DNA from: Polyodon spathula
Lineage: Eukaryota; Chordata; Actinopteri; Acipenseriformes; Polyodontidae
Reading direction: 5' to 3'
Length of the DNA stretch: 64,000 bases
NCBI RefSeq assembly: GCF_017654505.1
Contig: NC_054558.1
Coordinates: forward strand, 8,041,298-8,105,297
Below, one piece after another: positions 1-20,175 of this stretch. A model generated the notes under the pieces. That model ran no database searches, had not been told where the DNA came from, and was given only the letters and a program-made list of their open reading frames with translations. The stretch's first letter is position 1; every line of letters begins with the position of its first letter. Both the position numbers and the translations under genes were made by a program.

Positions 1-262
1 GGTTCTGATAGGGGTAAGGGATGCTATGTAGAAACTATATAACCCGTGTACATGCTTTACCCTGGTAGAATACTCTAGTTACTGATGAAGTGACTGATGT
101 TCTCCGGAGATCTGGTGACCACTGCAATAAACCTGTGATGCAAAGATCGGTGTGATCGTTTGTCTTTGAGCAACTCAACTTGAGAGCTCGAAGTTCCAAA
201 TTTAATTATATATAATTATATATATATATATATTATATATAGATATATATATATATATTAGT

Positions 263-302
<40 letters not shown>

Positions 303-353
303 TTTATGTTAGAAATAAAAAAACAATCTTTATCATCGATCTTGTGATGGAAG
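1..353. other. Intergenic or intronic DNA with an AT-rich microsatellite
   Basis: No coding exon is recognisable. Positions about 205-300 are an imperfect (TA)n tract. It lies just upstream of the duplicated tail module, so it may be intron of the upstream paralogue whose last exons follow; that is inference. Confidence 0.5.
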
Positions 354-1870
354 AAACAGGTGTTGGTGTTTTTGTGAAATTGCAATAATATGTATTTGTA
401 TTTATATTTTCAACATCTAGCTCATACCATACTACAGAAACATTAAATTAATTTGGCTATTAAAGATGACTCTGAGGAACACAAAAATGATTGAGATTGA
501 GTTTAAAAAGGTGTGTGGTAATGGTGTGTGTCCGTGTGGTTATTTTTTTTGCCTGAAGAATCTCTACTCTTTTTCAAGCCTTTAAAACAAGATGATTTAG
601 TGATATTTTTGTTTAGGTTAGTCGACTAATTCTGTATTTGCTGTGGAAACGTTCAAAGCAATGAAAGTTGTATTTGAAGTAGCTGAAACACATAGTTCAA
701 ATGAACTACTGTCCTAGACGTGTCTAATTTGTAAATTTAGATATCAGGGCTTCTTTCATTAACTGTTCTGCAGCAGGTAAGTCTAGTCATCACTCTGTAG
801 AGAAAGCTGCTAAACTTACGATGAGGGTTCACTATTACAACCATGCAGGTAAATACATTTTAATGTATGCAGATTCAAATGAGAGACAAATGAATGTTGC
901 ATCACTATAGGAGCCACACCCCACCATGTTTATTTTAATTGCTCATGTACAGCAGTTCGTTTGTCTTGGGTTAAGATTTGCTCCTAAGTTAGTGAACTTC
1001 TCAGTTTTGCTGCAGAGTGTGTTTCATCTTGCCAACCACACACACTTCTTGTTAAATGTCTTTTGGTCTTGTAAACTTAATACAATTGTATTTATACATG
1101 TACTGAGTAACATAAAACAAAAAATAGAATATAGCAAGTCTAATTTCAATAAAACTGAACGTGCAATATCCATTCAAGGTTTATTTGAAATTGAACTTTG
1201 ATACATTTTCCACTAGAGTATGCAACTGTATTGTACATTGAAAGTGTGTTAATGTCTGTCTGTGTTTGTTGTGTTTTGCAGGAAATCCTCTTCTCCTCCT
1301 CGCAGTGCTGCTGCTTATTAAATGAATGTTGTTCAGCTGAACAGGATTCTCTCCAGTGGTGTGCATCAGTGCAGGCACTATGATTTTTATTTTTATTTCA
1401 CTGACAATTAAATTGTGTGCACCACTAACTACATACTGTATAAAGACTGTACAGCAGTAACAGATTTTGTAATCCTGTGAACTGTAAAATGTTCGTACAG
1501 CTTTGGCTTAAAAAAAGGCGTAAATTATATGTATATAAATAAATGTATATTGTATAAATTATTGGATTTTTATAGGAACACCTATTCTTGCAAGAGTTTG
1601 TAAATTGAATTGTATTCTTCTGTTAGCTCAATGTCCAATATGCATATACATCGCACTCCAACCTAACCCACTGTGCCGTAATTCATATCAAACAAACAGA
1701 TCAAATGTGCCTTATTCTGTTTGTGAACTGGGGGGGTACAATCGCTGGCTAAGGGCATTGGAAATTTCCACTCAGGGATCTTGCATATTTAGCCTTTCCC
1801 TGAATCATCACTTTGCTTTTGTGGAATTTTTTTTTTCTCTGTACTGATTTAATAAAAATGGGTTTAAAAA
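354..1870 (+). repeat. Tail module, copy A of a segmental duplication (partner 13272-16880)
   Basis: About 1.5 kb is near-identical in patches to 13272-16880. Shared landmarks include the 36-bp exon ending in CAGCAG before GTAAGT, the intron text around 905-1130, the hydrophobic terminal exon, and the same 3' untranslated text ending in AATAAA. Copy B carries extra DNA at about 14445-15775 and 15800-16575 that copy A lacks. Copying of exons, intron and 3'UTR together points to tandem gene duplication rather than retrocopying. Confidence 0.85.
741..1325 (+). CDS. 3' end of an upstream complement-regulator paralogue: GPI-anchor-like tail exons
   Basis: Two terminal coding exons are visible: 741-776 (36 nt, phase 1 at both ends) and 1282-1325. 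Acceptors are AATTTAG and TTTTGCAG, and the donor is CAGCAG before GTAAGT. Joined after a G from the preceding exon they read DIRASFINCSAA then GNPLLLLAVLLLIK and a TGA stop at 1323-1325. Small residues followed by a short leucine-rich end with no cytoplasmic tail resemble a GPI-attachment signal, as in CD55. The rest of the gene lies left of the window. The pair is duplicated downstream of the next SCR gene (13756-14360). That this belongs to a separate upstream paralogue is inferred from the position before a new promoter and signal-peptide exon. Confidence 0.65.
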
Positions 1871-1880
1871 AAAAAAAAAA
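1326..1880 (+). other. 3' untranslated region with poly(A) signal AATAAA (1851-1856)
   Basis: No reading frame continues past the stop at 1323. AATAAA at 1851-1856 is followed within ten bases by an A-run in the genome. The duplicated copy ends with AATAAA at 16860-16865, also before an A-run, which supports this as the real transcript end. Confidence 0.6.
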
Positions 1881-2976
1881 GGCTGTATTGTTTAACCTGT
1901 ACTGGCCAGTTTAGTTTCTGTCACGATGATTCTTTTAAATGAGTACTAATGGGTCAGTATGTGACAGATGATACTTGAGTTTTCGTCCTCCTGAAATCTA
2001 CAGTGATGTTGTGTGCTGTGCTAGCCATCAAATATGAGAATTGTTGAATATCAACAATAGACTGGAAAAAAAACTTAACTAGCACTCAATTTTTGGTTGC
2101 AGAGAGATGTATCTGTCTTTGTACGTAGATCAATATTCCCTCAGTCGTTGTACATCCCCCCCCCAATATTAAGCGCATACATTTTATCATCTTTATAAGT
2201 ATAAGGCATAAAAAAAAAAACATTAATAAGAAAATCGCAACTAGCAAAAGATTATTCAGAGGGTGGGCTCAAAGTCATTGACTGAATCCCTCATTGGGGA
2301 CCTTAATCTACACCTCTTAAGGGTCTGTATATACAATAGTGATTCCATGTGGTTTCATATTCCAAATCTTTTATTCAGAGAACTGGGTGGTTAGGCGTTA
2401 ATGCTTAATGGTGACTGTGATGTTTCAAGACTTCTCATAAAATGATCAGAGTATACAAACAGGCACCGCTATATTGAAAACTGGTCTTTTCTCAGTTTCA
2501 CACCTCACAACTCAAGGATGTGGAATAATATAGACATCAAAATGAACAAGAAATCGGTGTTTAAAAATGAATGCTTTGCAAAAAAAAAAAGATATTTGGC
2601 AGAGATCTATCTTATAATGATGTTCTATACAAATTCAACCTCTTAATTACTAACAATGTAATAAAAGGATTAAAGTCATACCCAATGCTTTAATATTAGA
2701 GGAATCACTTCAGTATTATGAAGTTATTCCTCCTTACCCAACCTTATTGATTACTGGTTTACATTTTCTAAATATTAAATGTAATAACAAAAAGCTGCGT
2801 GATGTTATTTCTATGGTCATATTTAATGGTTTCAAATCAAACATTTAATGATAACAATATAATTAAAGAGAAAATGTAAAGAACAGATAGACGAGTCAAA
2901 AATTACAAACTAGCCTGTCCTCAGATGAGGAGAATGGCCGCTAATGGGTTAATTATACACATCGGAAGCGTGCTCT
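1881..2976. other. Intergenic spacer between two complement-regulator genes
   Basis: AT-rich DNA with short A- and C-runs. I see no exon with matching splice sites and no recognised repeat. Confidence 0.5.
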
Positions 2977-3050
2977 TTACGTAATTACGTAACCTTGCTT
3001 GTTGACGCAACTGTAGCGTTTACTGGAAGAAATGTAGCGGAGTATAAATA
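2977..3050 (+). promoter_or_regulatory. Promoter: two adjoining TTACGTAA boxes and a TATA box
   Basis: Positions 2977-2984 and 2985-2992 are two perfect TTACGTAA octamers placed end to end. That sequence is the consensus D-box bound by PAR-bZIP factors (DBP, TEF, HLF), NFIL3 and some C/EBP proteins. A canonical TATAAATA follows at 3043-3050, giving an expected start near 3075 and a 5' leader of about 320 bases before the first coding ATG at 3398. Sequence and spacing are seen; factor binding is inferred. Confidence 0.65.
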
Positions 3051-3397
3051 TCTTCCTACGGTTGTGCTTTAGAAAACGCCCTTAACCCAATAAACCACAA
3101 CAGCGACGAATGTAGTTTCTTTATAATAATTAACCGCACCGTGAGGAGGCTTACAAGACAGCGTGCTCTAGTGAATTGTTGTCTCCTTTCATTTTGTTCA
3201 TTCACAGATAAGAAAAGAAGCGACTTAAAAGAAGTACAAAGGGCACTGTGTTTAATAAAGTCTGCATTTTCAAGGCAGAGCTACGACGACAGTCAGGCGA
3301 ATCACCGAACCAAGGAGTACCGGTGGAGAACTCGGTTACGCAGTTTTCTTCTTGAACAATTTGAAGAGACTGGCTGGGCGGTTCCGCAGGAAGAAAA

Positions 3398-11494
<8,097 letters not shown>

Positions 11495-11820
11495 GAATTG
11501 AATGAAGTAGATTTTGAGTTTCTTCAGTTGTAAGTTTTGTTTTGATTATTTTTGGAATTGGGTTTCCAGCATACCTTTGATGCATTATATTTTGTTTAAT
11601 TGGATTTGAGGGTGTGTGGTCAGCTGTGGCATCATCTGCTATCTGCTGTACGCTGCAAATGAATGCTTGCTTTTTGCCAACGTCTAACTAAATGTTAACT
11701 TGTTAAATCAATATGCAATGTGTGTATTAAGTTTCCTGGTAAACAGCATCTGAATGCCAAGATGATTAATTCGCAATATATTTGACCTACTTTACAAATA
11801 AAACTAGACATCTATAATGT
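11495..11820 (+). other. 3' untranslated region of the transmembrane isoform
   Basis: After the TAA at 11492-11494 no frame continues. AATAAA at 11797-11802 is the first canonical poly(A) signal and would give a short 3'UTR of about 330 bases. Confidence 0.6.
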
Positions 11821-13271
11821 AGAAAAAACACACTTTAGTATTATTAAATGGTACCTGTGCAGATTAGATCCCAGGGAAGGTCTTTAATGTAAACCTAGCC
11901 ACTACCCAAAGTGTTTCAATCTTGGAGCCAGATACAATGTTTTTAAATGGTTGTCCCAAACTAATTCAAAGTACGTGTTTGTTTACCTGTCTTTGAGCTT
12001 GTCTGGAGAATCCTAAATGTTGGGATGGAGCCATCGCCCTCATTCTGTTTAAATCCTGTGACAACAGCTCTGCCAGGGCCCTCTACTCTCTGTCCATAAA
12101 CATGTAGGGGCAGTGGGGCTGGCAGAGTTGAAAGGTCATATTGGTGGGGCTTCCGTGGAAAATTCAAAATCTCTCACCTTTTTCTCTCTATTTTGGTAAT
12201 ACCTTTTTGAGTTATTTGTGTTTCTATGTAGTTTTCTTTTAAGAGGTATTCTCCTTCCAGATGCAAATAACCTTATTAATATTACAATCCATGAGTATAT
12301 TTCAGTGTTTCTGTCTGAGTTCCAATTTGGCCTTGCATGACTACTGATATCGTGCAGCTTTCTTCAGCTGGGTTTTCACTGGAACGGGAAGTTTTTAGGG
12401 TGTGTTGAACTGCAAGCCTGCCTCATTTGGCCACCAACCCTTTTTTTTTTTTGTACAAGAGAAAGCACAGGAAACGAAATAAAAACCCTGACATTGCGTT
12501 ACATAAATAATAAAAAAAATTAAAACCTGACTGCATATTTATTATACACATTTTTGTACAGAACCGTAGCATCAACAATTATCCTTGTGGTAGTCGATGA
12601 ACAGAGCTAAAATTCCAGCACTTTAGGTTAGTGATATGAAAATGATCCAATCAAAATGTTTAGTGCAGTCCATTGTAAAAATACTGCTAGTAAATCTACA
12701 ATAGGCTACTGTTCTCGCCCACATTTCCTACTGCATAATATTCTTAATAATAATAATAATAGTAATAATAATAATACCTCTCGCGTGTAGAATGTGGTTT
12801 TATATTTTGTTGTTGTTATTGGGGATCCAGTATACCGGGTTGTTAGATTGGCTTGATACAAAAAAAAATGAATTTGGTTTAAGAGATATTACTTCAGCTC
12901 TAGGTGCTTGCTCAAGCCTGGTGCTGTCGGTAGCCCATGGCAAAAATACTGGAGACCATTGGCACCAATTCCCAGATATGCAAATTTAAATACATTTTGG
13001 GGTACAAACAGCGTGACTTATTTGTGCTAGGCAGTACCCATGATAGATGCTACGTAAAGCTACTGTACAGTGAATTGCATCTTATTGAGAATTTGGAGTT
13101 TCTAAGCTGCATGGAAACCCAGCCATTCTCTCATTATTGAGTGGGATGAGGAAGGCTGTTCAGTGCCTGAGATTCTCTAGATAAACTGAAAGCCAGGTAA
13201 AGCAGATTTAGAGAAGAGAGACAACTCTGTATTGGAGCAACACAACCCAGAACCACTCGGATTACAAATTC
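11821..13271. other. Spacer between the TM 3' end and the downstream tail module
   Basis: No supported exon. It contains a TAA trinucleotide run at about 12742-12776. If the GPI-type tail exons are used, this stretch is intron of the SCR gene. Confidence 0.5.
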
Positions 13272-16200
13272 CAGAGGTGTTGGTGTTTTTGTGAATTGGA
13301 ATATGTATTTTATATTTCATCTTGTGCTTGTTGATCAGTTATCTTTTTGATTATTATTTTTTTTTTATTCTTGACTTATAAACATTTATTTTCAACATCT
13401 AGCTCATACCACACTGCAGAAGACAATAAGAGGTTTGCTATTAAAGATGAGCAACATACCATGAATTGCGCTTGAAAAGGTATCTGTCGATTATCCATCC
13501 ACCCTTTTGTGATTGTCTTTTTGCTTACAGAATCGCTCTACTCATCTCTTCCTGCAAGCCTTTAGTTTGTGATTTGTTTTTTTTGTTGCTTAGGTTATTA
13601 AACTAATTATATTTGTTGTGGAAACTTTCAAAGCAGACACTTCCATCCAGGGATAGTCCATCATGAAAGTTGGTACAAATGTATTTGAAGCTGTAGCAGA
13701 AAGATATAGTTCAAAACGAACTACTGTCCCAGACGTGTCTAATTTGTAAATTTAGATATCGGGGCTTCTTTCATTAACTGTTCTGTAGCAGGTAAGTCTA
13801 GTCATCACTCTGTAGAGAAAGCTGCTAAACTTAGATGAGGGTTCACTATTACAACCATGCAGGTAAATGCAGATTCAAATGAGAGAAAAATGAATGTTGC
13901 ATCACTATAGGAGCCACACCCCACCGTGTTTATTTTAATTGCTCATGTACAGCAGTTCGTTTGTCTTGGGTTAAGATTTGCTCCTAAGTTAGTGAACTTC
14001 TCAGTTTTGTTGCAGAGTGTGTTTCATCATCCCAACCACACACACTTCTTGTTAAATGTCTTTTGGTCTTGTAAACTTATTACAATTGTATTTATACATG
14101 TACTGAGTAACATAAAACAAAATAGAAATAGTGAGGATCCCAACTGGAAATGTACCAAGTTACCAAGTCGAATTTCAGAGAAACTGAGCATGCAGCATCC
14201 GTTCAAGGTTTATTTGAATTGCAGCTTGGGTACATCTTCCACTAGAGTATGTAACTGTATTGTACATTGAAAGTGTGTTAATGTCTGTTTGTGTTTGTTG
14301 TGTTTTGCAGGAAATCTTCTTCTCCTCACACTGATGCTGTTTATTAAATCGATGCTATAGGATTCTCACCAGTGGCTTGCATCAATACAGACACTATGAT
14401 CTGATTGTTGAATATTTTTTCACTGCAAATTAAATTGTGTGCACCTCTGTTTCAGCAATAGGTAGGGGCTGAAGTTTGCAATAAATCGTTTAAGTAGCCT
14501 GTATTGCAATTGCGAGTGTTCGTTTTTTTAATGTAGGTAAGGGCTGCTGTCTCCTCTCTGCATCTGTGCGCTTTACAAGCAAGTTCCGGGTCAGTCCAAC
14601 TTGATTTTAAAATATAGAACCAGAACATTGTGTCTCAGTTCGAACTTCAGTTATTCCACTTTAGACGTAATTATCTCTATGTGCTTTAAAAAAAAAAAAA
14701 AACAACAACAACCTTGCACCTGATCACCGTTTGAGCCCTAGGCAGTTGCCTAGATTGCCTATGAGTGAATCCGGCCGTGGCTGTGGTGAGGGGAAAAGCG
14801 ATTGGGCATTCCAAATTGAGAGACAATATTATTAACATAATAATGGGACACACTAGAGGAAATATTTTGTAGCACTGAACTTCAGCAGCTGTGATTATTA
14901 CTACTACTAGAACATGTGCATGCAGCAGATCTATGTCGAACAGAAAGATTTGCTTAGTAAGTTCAGTAGCTCTGCATTTAACTTTATACGGCAACATTGG
15001 TCAGTAGTAAAACCCTCCACCTTTTGTGAGCATAAAGACAATCAAGGAAAGTGAAATTTTATTATTAGTGTTGTGCGTCAATAATCTAAAACTGGTTCAG
15101 GTTACAAGAATCTCTGTCGCATTGGTTTAAAAAAAAAAAAAGAGTTTTTACTTGCAGACTCATCCACAGCACACATTAGGGAAAACACTCGTATTTCTGT
15201 TAGTTCCCTATTCACTTGAAAAGAATAATCACCACACGCAGTTGTCAGAGCGAGGAACTTGTCCAAGTCCATGTCTCAAGAGACCTTAGCGGGGGAACCA
15301 AAATCCTGAATTTTTTAATGTGCAAAAACAACGTCCTGGTCTTTTGGACAATAACAGTGACGGTTTGTCTCCTGTTGTTTTGTGCGGTTTCTCATGGTGA
15401 CCCTTTGTAGTTGTTTTTATTTATTTATTTATTTTTTCCTTCGACACCGAAGACCCTTTATAGAGTTCTCAGAAAACTAGCTACTTATCAGGGAACTAAA
15501 ATCCTTTAATTATTGATTTATTGATCATTTTAAGCCTGTTAGTTTAAGGCAGGCAAACACAGGCTGTTAGCCACGGTACTTGCTATATGGTTGGCATGAA
15601 CAGTCTGTGCAAGACAAAACAATGTGTTGAAACACCATTTAACCAGAACTGCTAACATGTCTGTTTCACAGCAGTGGTAACCCAAAATGAAACTGTTACA
15701 TTGGCACTTTCTCAGTATCAGGGCATATAATAGGTCTGTGTTAATATTTACATAAAGAAGATTGTGCAAGTCAGAGATTGTTTGTAGTCCTGCGAACTGG
15801 AAAATTTAGATTTAAAAATAAAATATATAAATATATATATATATATATAGAATCTATATAGATATCTATATATATAACATATATATTATAGATATAATCT
15901 ATAAATTGTATATTTTTTAGATGTGTTTTAAATTTTTAGCATGCATGATAATTTGTAACCTCTAATCCACTGTAAGGGTTAGTGCACTGAATTCTAGCAG
16001 GGTTCTGTTGAATTTCTGCATTTCCGTTCTGTAGGTAACAGGACGCAATGTTGCAGAATAATGTGCATGGAAGAAGCTTGACTGGCTTAGTTTGGTGGAA
16101 CACTTCCAGCTGGGTTTGCTCTTCCATGTTTTAAGGCTTTCACTCATAGCTTGTATTTAACGAAAACATCTTTCAGTGTCCATGTTATGGGCCTGATTAT

Positions 16201-16880
16201 TCAAAACTTTGTAATTTACATTAATAATAAGTTTCAGATTATTTGTTATGGGGGGAAAAAGAAAATACGTAAAATAGCATAATTACACCAAAGTGCATCA
16301 GCAAAGTAAATATGTGTTTCTGTAATTTGCTGTAAGGGGTTAAATGTCCTTTAAAATATACTTACAAAGTTTTAAAAATCAGGCCCAAAAGTCACAGACA
16401 CACAAAAATGGTATTCCGCTTGTTTTGCAAAAAGTTGTGGTAGCGAAATATGTGAATGTTTCAATGACAAGGTTCTTACAGAATTTAACGTACATAAAAA
16501 ATAAATAAATAAATAAATAAAAAAGTGGAGCCCTGAGCCATAGACACGAGTCACAAGTTTTGATATGGAAAGAAGTTTTGGAGTTTTATAGGACGATTAT
16601 TGAAGTATGTGACAAGAGTTTGTCAGTTGAATTGTATTATTCTGTTAGCTCAATATCCAATATCCCTGTACATCACAATCCAGCTTGATGCACTGTGCCA
16701 TAATTCATATCAAACAAACCGATCAAATGTGCCTTATTCTGTTTGTGACCGGGGGGGGGAGTACAAACGCTGGCTATGGGCATTTTGAAATCTCCACTCA
16801 GATCTTGCATATTTAGCCTTTCACTGAATTGTCACTTTATTATTTTCTGTACTGCTTTTAATAAAAAAAAAATTTAAATA
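13272..16880 (+). repeat. Tail module, copy B of the segmental duplication (partner 354-1870)
   Basis: The order of matching blocks is the same as in copy A: upstream intron text, 36-bp exon, intron, hydrophobic terminal exon, 3'UTR and AATAAA (16860-16865). Extra DNA splits the 3'UTR at about 14445-15775 and 15800-16575. The inserts include a noncoding stretch, an imperfect (TA)n tract at 15820-15910 and an ATAA run near 16500. No transposase or RT frame is visible in the inserts. Confidence 0.8.
13756..14360 (+). CDS. Alternative GPI-anchor-like terminal exons for the SCR gene
   Basis: Exons 13756-13791 and 14311-14360 have good acceptors (AATTTAG, TTTTGCAG) and a GTAAGT donor. Entered in phase 1, as left by stalk exon 8, they read DIGASFINCSVA then GNLLLLTLMLFIKSML and a TAG stop. 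Exons 1-8 plus these two give 1032 nt, an intact 343-residue frame that replaces the TM exon and cytoplasmic tail. Small residues then a hydrophobic C-terminus with no further residues suit GPI attachment. They could instead be a relic of a deleted paralogue. Splice fit is observed; use in transcripts is inferred. Confidence 0.6.
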
Positions 16881-17416
16881 TCAATTATTGAGTGATAGTG
16901 GGTCAATATGTCATGTGATCCTTGAGTTTTCGTCCTGACCAATGACAGGTGGTATTGAAATCTACTGTGATGTTTGCTGTGTTTAGCAATGGAATTGAGC
17001 CCAACCCTAGCTTTAAGTGGTATGCTGGCACAGACAGTGGAAAGTTTAAAAAAAAAGTCTTCCAGTTGCCAGGAAGTGCATAAAAACAGTAAGGAGGGCG
17101 TCGGTAAGCATAGCCGTGCCACTCCTATCTAGTACTCCGTGCAGAAGGATTTAGAAATCTTTAATAAAGAATTTCTAAAAGGATATGATAGAAAGATGTT
17201 CCAGGCAAATGTGCTCACCTTTAGTTAGCTGTGATCAGGTTTTGCTGTTATTTTCTCTAAACTGTGCTTTCTGAAATCCAACCTGCCATGAATCCTGTGA
17301 CAGCAGGGTGTATGGTGGGTAGCAGGGCTAATGAAAATGACCAGAAAAATGGAAGAAATTCTCAGTGCTGTGGCAAGACTCCCATCCAGTGGATCTTTTG
17401 AGGCACTGCAGTGTGA
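16881..17416. other. Noncoding stretch between tail module and LINE
   Basis: No exon, tRNA or recognised repeat is visible. Short minus-strand open frames here lack splice or homology support. Confidence 0.45.
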
Positions 17417-18420
17417 AGATATCTTAAGAACATAAGAAAGTTTACAAACGAGAGGAGGCCATTCGGCCCACGTTGCTTGTTTGGTTGTTAGTAGCTTATT
17501 GATCCCAGAATCTCATCAAGCAGCTTCTTGAAGGATCCCAGGGTGTCAGCTTCAACAACATTACTGGGGAGTTGATTCCAGACCCTCACGATTCTCTGTG
17601 TAAAAAAAGTCCTATTTTCTATTCTGAATGCCCCTTTGTCTAATCTCCATTTGTGACCCCTGGTCCTTGTTTCTTTTTTTAGGTCGAAAAAGTCCCTTGG
17701 GGGTCAACATTGTCAATACCTTTTAGATTTTGAATCAGGTCACCGCGTAGTCGTCTTTGTTCAAGACTGAATAGATTCAATTCTTTTAGCCTGTCTTCAT
17801 ATGACATGCCTTTTAAGCCTAGAATAATTCTGGTCGCTCTTCTTTGCACTCTTTCTACAGCAGCAATATCCTTTTTGTAGTGAGGAGACCAGAACTGAAC
17901 ACAATATTCAAGATGAGGTCTTACTAATGCATTCTACAGTTTTAACATTACTTCCCTTGATTTAAATTCAACACTTTTCACAATATATCCAAGCATCTTG
18001 TTGGCCTTTTTTATAGCTTCCCCACATTGTCTAGATGAAGACATTTTTGAGTCAACAAAAACTCCTAGGTCTTTTTCACATGTCATTTGCCATGTGTCTG
18101 CCCAGTTCTGAATCTTGTCTAGATCATTTTGAATGACCTTTGCTGCTGCAACAATGTTTGCCACTTCTATTTTTGTGTCGTCTGCAAATGTAAGAAGTTT
18201 GCTTACTATACCAGAATCTAAATCATTAATGTAGATTAGGAATAGCAGAGGACCTAATGCTGATCCCTGGTTACCTCACTCCATTCTGAGGTTTCTCCTC
18301 TAATCAGTATTCTGTTTTCTACATGTGAACCATGCCCTAATCCATGTACGTGTTTTCTTGAATCCCAGCTGCGTTCAGTTTGAGAATTAATCTTTCATGC
18401 AGGACTTATATGGACTGCAG
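17417..18420 (-). mobile_element. CR1-type LINE fragment, 5'-truncated, reverse-transcriptase C-terminus and 3' end
   Basis: On the minus strand the sequence encodes the end of a CR1-like reverse transcriptase. FLIYINDLDS is followed by the FADDTK box (18177-18188), then [36 protein letters not shown] and [10 protein letters not shown]. An internal deletion joins TWQMTCE directly to KDLGV, and stops and frame changes appear toward the 3' end, which terminates near TTCTTATGTTCTTAAG. It is a dead copy. The text resembles a family very common in sturgeon genomes, which supports the organism guess. Confidence 0.9.
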
Positions 18421-18466
18421 GACCATATCATATGTTTTGCAAGTTTTGCAATTATCCATTACACTA

Positions 18467-18791
18467 TGTAACACAATTTTTGTTCCTGAGTAGTAAGTGT
18501 TATTTCCTAATTGCTTATGCCTCAAAAGTATAGAAAATGGCTATTATTCCCCACAAACTTTGCTTTTGTGACCAGGACAGTGATATTTCAAAATATCACT
18601 ATTTCCAGTGAGAAAACGGGCGCTTTTGTGTCTTTTCATTCACATAGTCAGAAAAAAACAACATATGAATCCAAATTAACATGTATTTATACTAAAGTAA
18701 TACAAAAATGACTACAAAAGATTTAGAAGTGAGTAGTTTTTCGAGATTTACGATCATACTGTAAATACCCATAGGAAACTTACTTGGTAAA
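18467..18791. mobile_element. Long-TIR MITE, copy B (one arm plus flipped core)
   Basis: The arm TGTAACACAATTTTTGTTCC through GACTACAAAAGATTTAGAA matches copy A (10351-10834). The core TACCCATAGGAAACTTA lies in the opposite orientation to copy A, where it reads TAAGTTTCCTATGGGTA, and the second arm is absent. It directly abuts the upstream end of the CR1 fragment. Confidence 0.75.
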
Positions 18792-19690
18792 ACAGTGACT
18801 GGGAAACGAAACCATGTGCTTAACATAGATAATGTTAGTCAGGGTCCCCTGCTGTTCAGCAGCATTAGAAGCGCACTTCTGGCCAGGATCAACGACGGTC
18901 CTCAAGTCATGTTACACCAGCATTACGAAACCTTTCATGATGTTATACAAATGCATAAAAACGTTCCCCTGCGCAGATCATCCAAGGCAGGCTGTTTTAG
19001 CATGCCTATGAGACAGTGTAGGTCATGGCCAGAATTTGCTAAGGACTATTTATTGAATTTTGAGCAGTCTACATTTTTTTTTTTTTTTTTTAATATAATT
19101 TTTATTGAGCTTTTGACATACTGAACAATATCAAAAACACCTAAAAAATAACACATGAATCAGCTCAGCAACAACGAACTACATGCAATGCAATAGATTT
19201 GTTTGCAGGTTTTTATTTTTGTTTGTTTGTTTGTTGCTGCTTTACCTCCTACACTGTAACCGATTTCAAATGGTGCTAGAAACTGATGATGACTCTGAAC
19301 ACCAAAAGAAATCGGTCAACCTTGGGAAGAGGGCTCAGAGTAAAGTCCATGGGTGCTGTGGGGTGGGAGAGAGCATGCACAACATGAACAACATCATTAT
19401 GTGCCGCATATATGGGGCTTCCAGTTATGTCTGCATTGCAAACTGTTTCTCAACCCAGAAAAGACTCAGGACTCTGCACTTACAAAGTTTTGAAACTGAA
19501 GCTTGGCAGCATAATAATTTTGATTAAATGATATTTCTGTCTTCCTCCATAAACTTTTAACTACATGTATGGAGTCCCGCCCTCACAATCACATTACCTT
19601 AGAAATTAATGTACCTTTGCCAGCTTTTTCAGATGTAAAAGTTCACTACAGAAATATCATGAATAAAGCATAGCTATGTAAGCAACATAA
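18792..19690. other. Unassigned region with two open frames of unknown status
   Basis: Plus-strand frames at 18795-19124 and 19183-19527 are open for about 110 codons each but share no motif I recognise. The first runs into a poly(T) tract at about 19075-19092. They may be pieces of a repeat. Confidence 0.3.
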
Positions 19691-19800
19691 AGCCTAGAGA
19701 TATGGCAAAACATGACATACTATGGTAAGTGCATAGTATAACCGTGCAAAAGGCATGGGAAAAGTTACTACAAAACTTACTACAAAACAACCTGGCTCTC
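19690..19800. repeat. Dispersed repeat fragment, ATGGCAAAACATG / TGCATAGTATAACC type
   Basis: Word order (ATGGCAAA.CATG, GTGCATAGTATAACCGTG, GCATGGGAAAAG) recurs at 46560-46670 and 54085-54170. Three copies in one window show an interspersed repeat, probably a small DNA-transposon derivative. Confidence 0.5.
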
Positions 19801-20100
19801 CTGTATAAAGTGCAGGGCTTCTTGTGACAGCCCGCTCCCATGCATGAGTGTGCAGTTCATCTTCGTTCATCTCAGCCCCTCTCTCGTCAGGCTGACTGAT
19901 GTTGCAGTTCATCTCAGTCTCCAGCGCTCCTCTCTCCTCAGGCTGATTGATGTTTTTCTTGCTCCAAGAACACTGATTTCAAATGGTGCTAGATTAAAAA
20001 CATGAAGAACTCTAAGCCACCACCTGAAACCAGCTTCCAGGAGAAGACCAGCAACCTTTTCCCTTTAGTTTGCAAACCTTCAGCCCACTAATCCTCTTAC

Positions 20101-20175
20101 GACAATTGCATCCAAAGATACTGCTGCAGCCGTGGCACACAGGTCAATAGGGGGCTCTCCGTTTTCAATCCGCAC
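20101..20175 (-). other. Candidate minus-strand exon (75 nt, open, phase 0-0)
   Basis: On the minus strand TTTAATTACAG precedes 75 open nucleotides reading VRIENGEPPIDLCATAAAV onward, followed by the donor GTAAGAG. A further candidate at 23215-23346 (44 open codons including NPRRLLFRVAINAV, donor GTATGT) ends in phase 0 and would join to it. Another at 26667-26779 has a strong TTTTTGGCAG acceptor. I do not recognise the product, and each piece could be open by chance. The CpG-rich region at 33.8-34.1 kb is a possible promoter. Confidence 0.2.

Noticed and set aside
1605..1847. 80-codon frame at the end of the tail module
   Set aside because: Lies in the 3'UTR; the frame is broken in the duplicated copy at 16600-16788.
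18795..19124. 109-codon frame as a gene
   Set aside because: Begins in the MITE edge, ends in a poly(T) run, and shows no recognisable domain.
19694..19912. Minus-strand frame with duplicated QPDERGAEMN-like words
   Set aside because: The internal similarity is a short DNA duplication and overlaps a dispersed repeat; no convincing acceptor.
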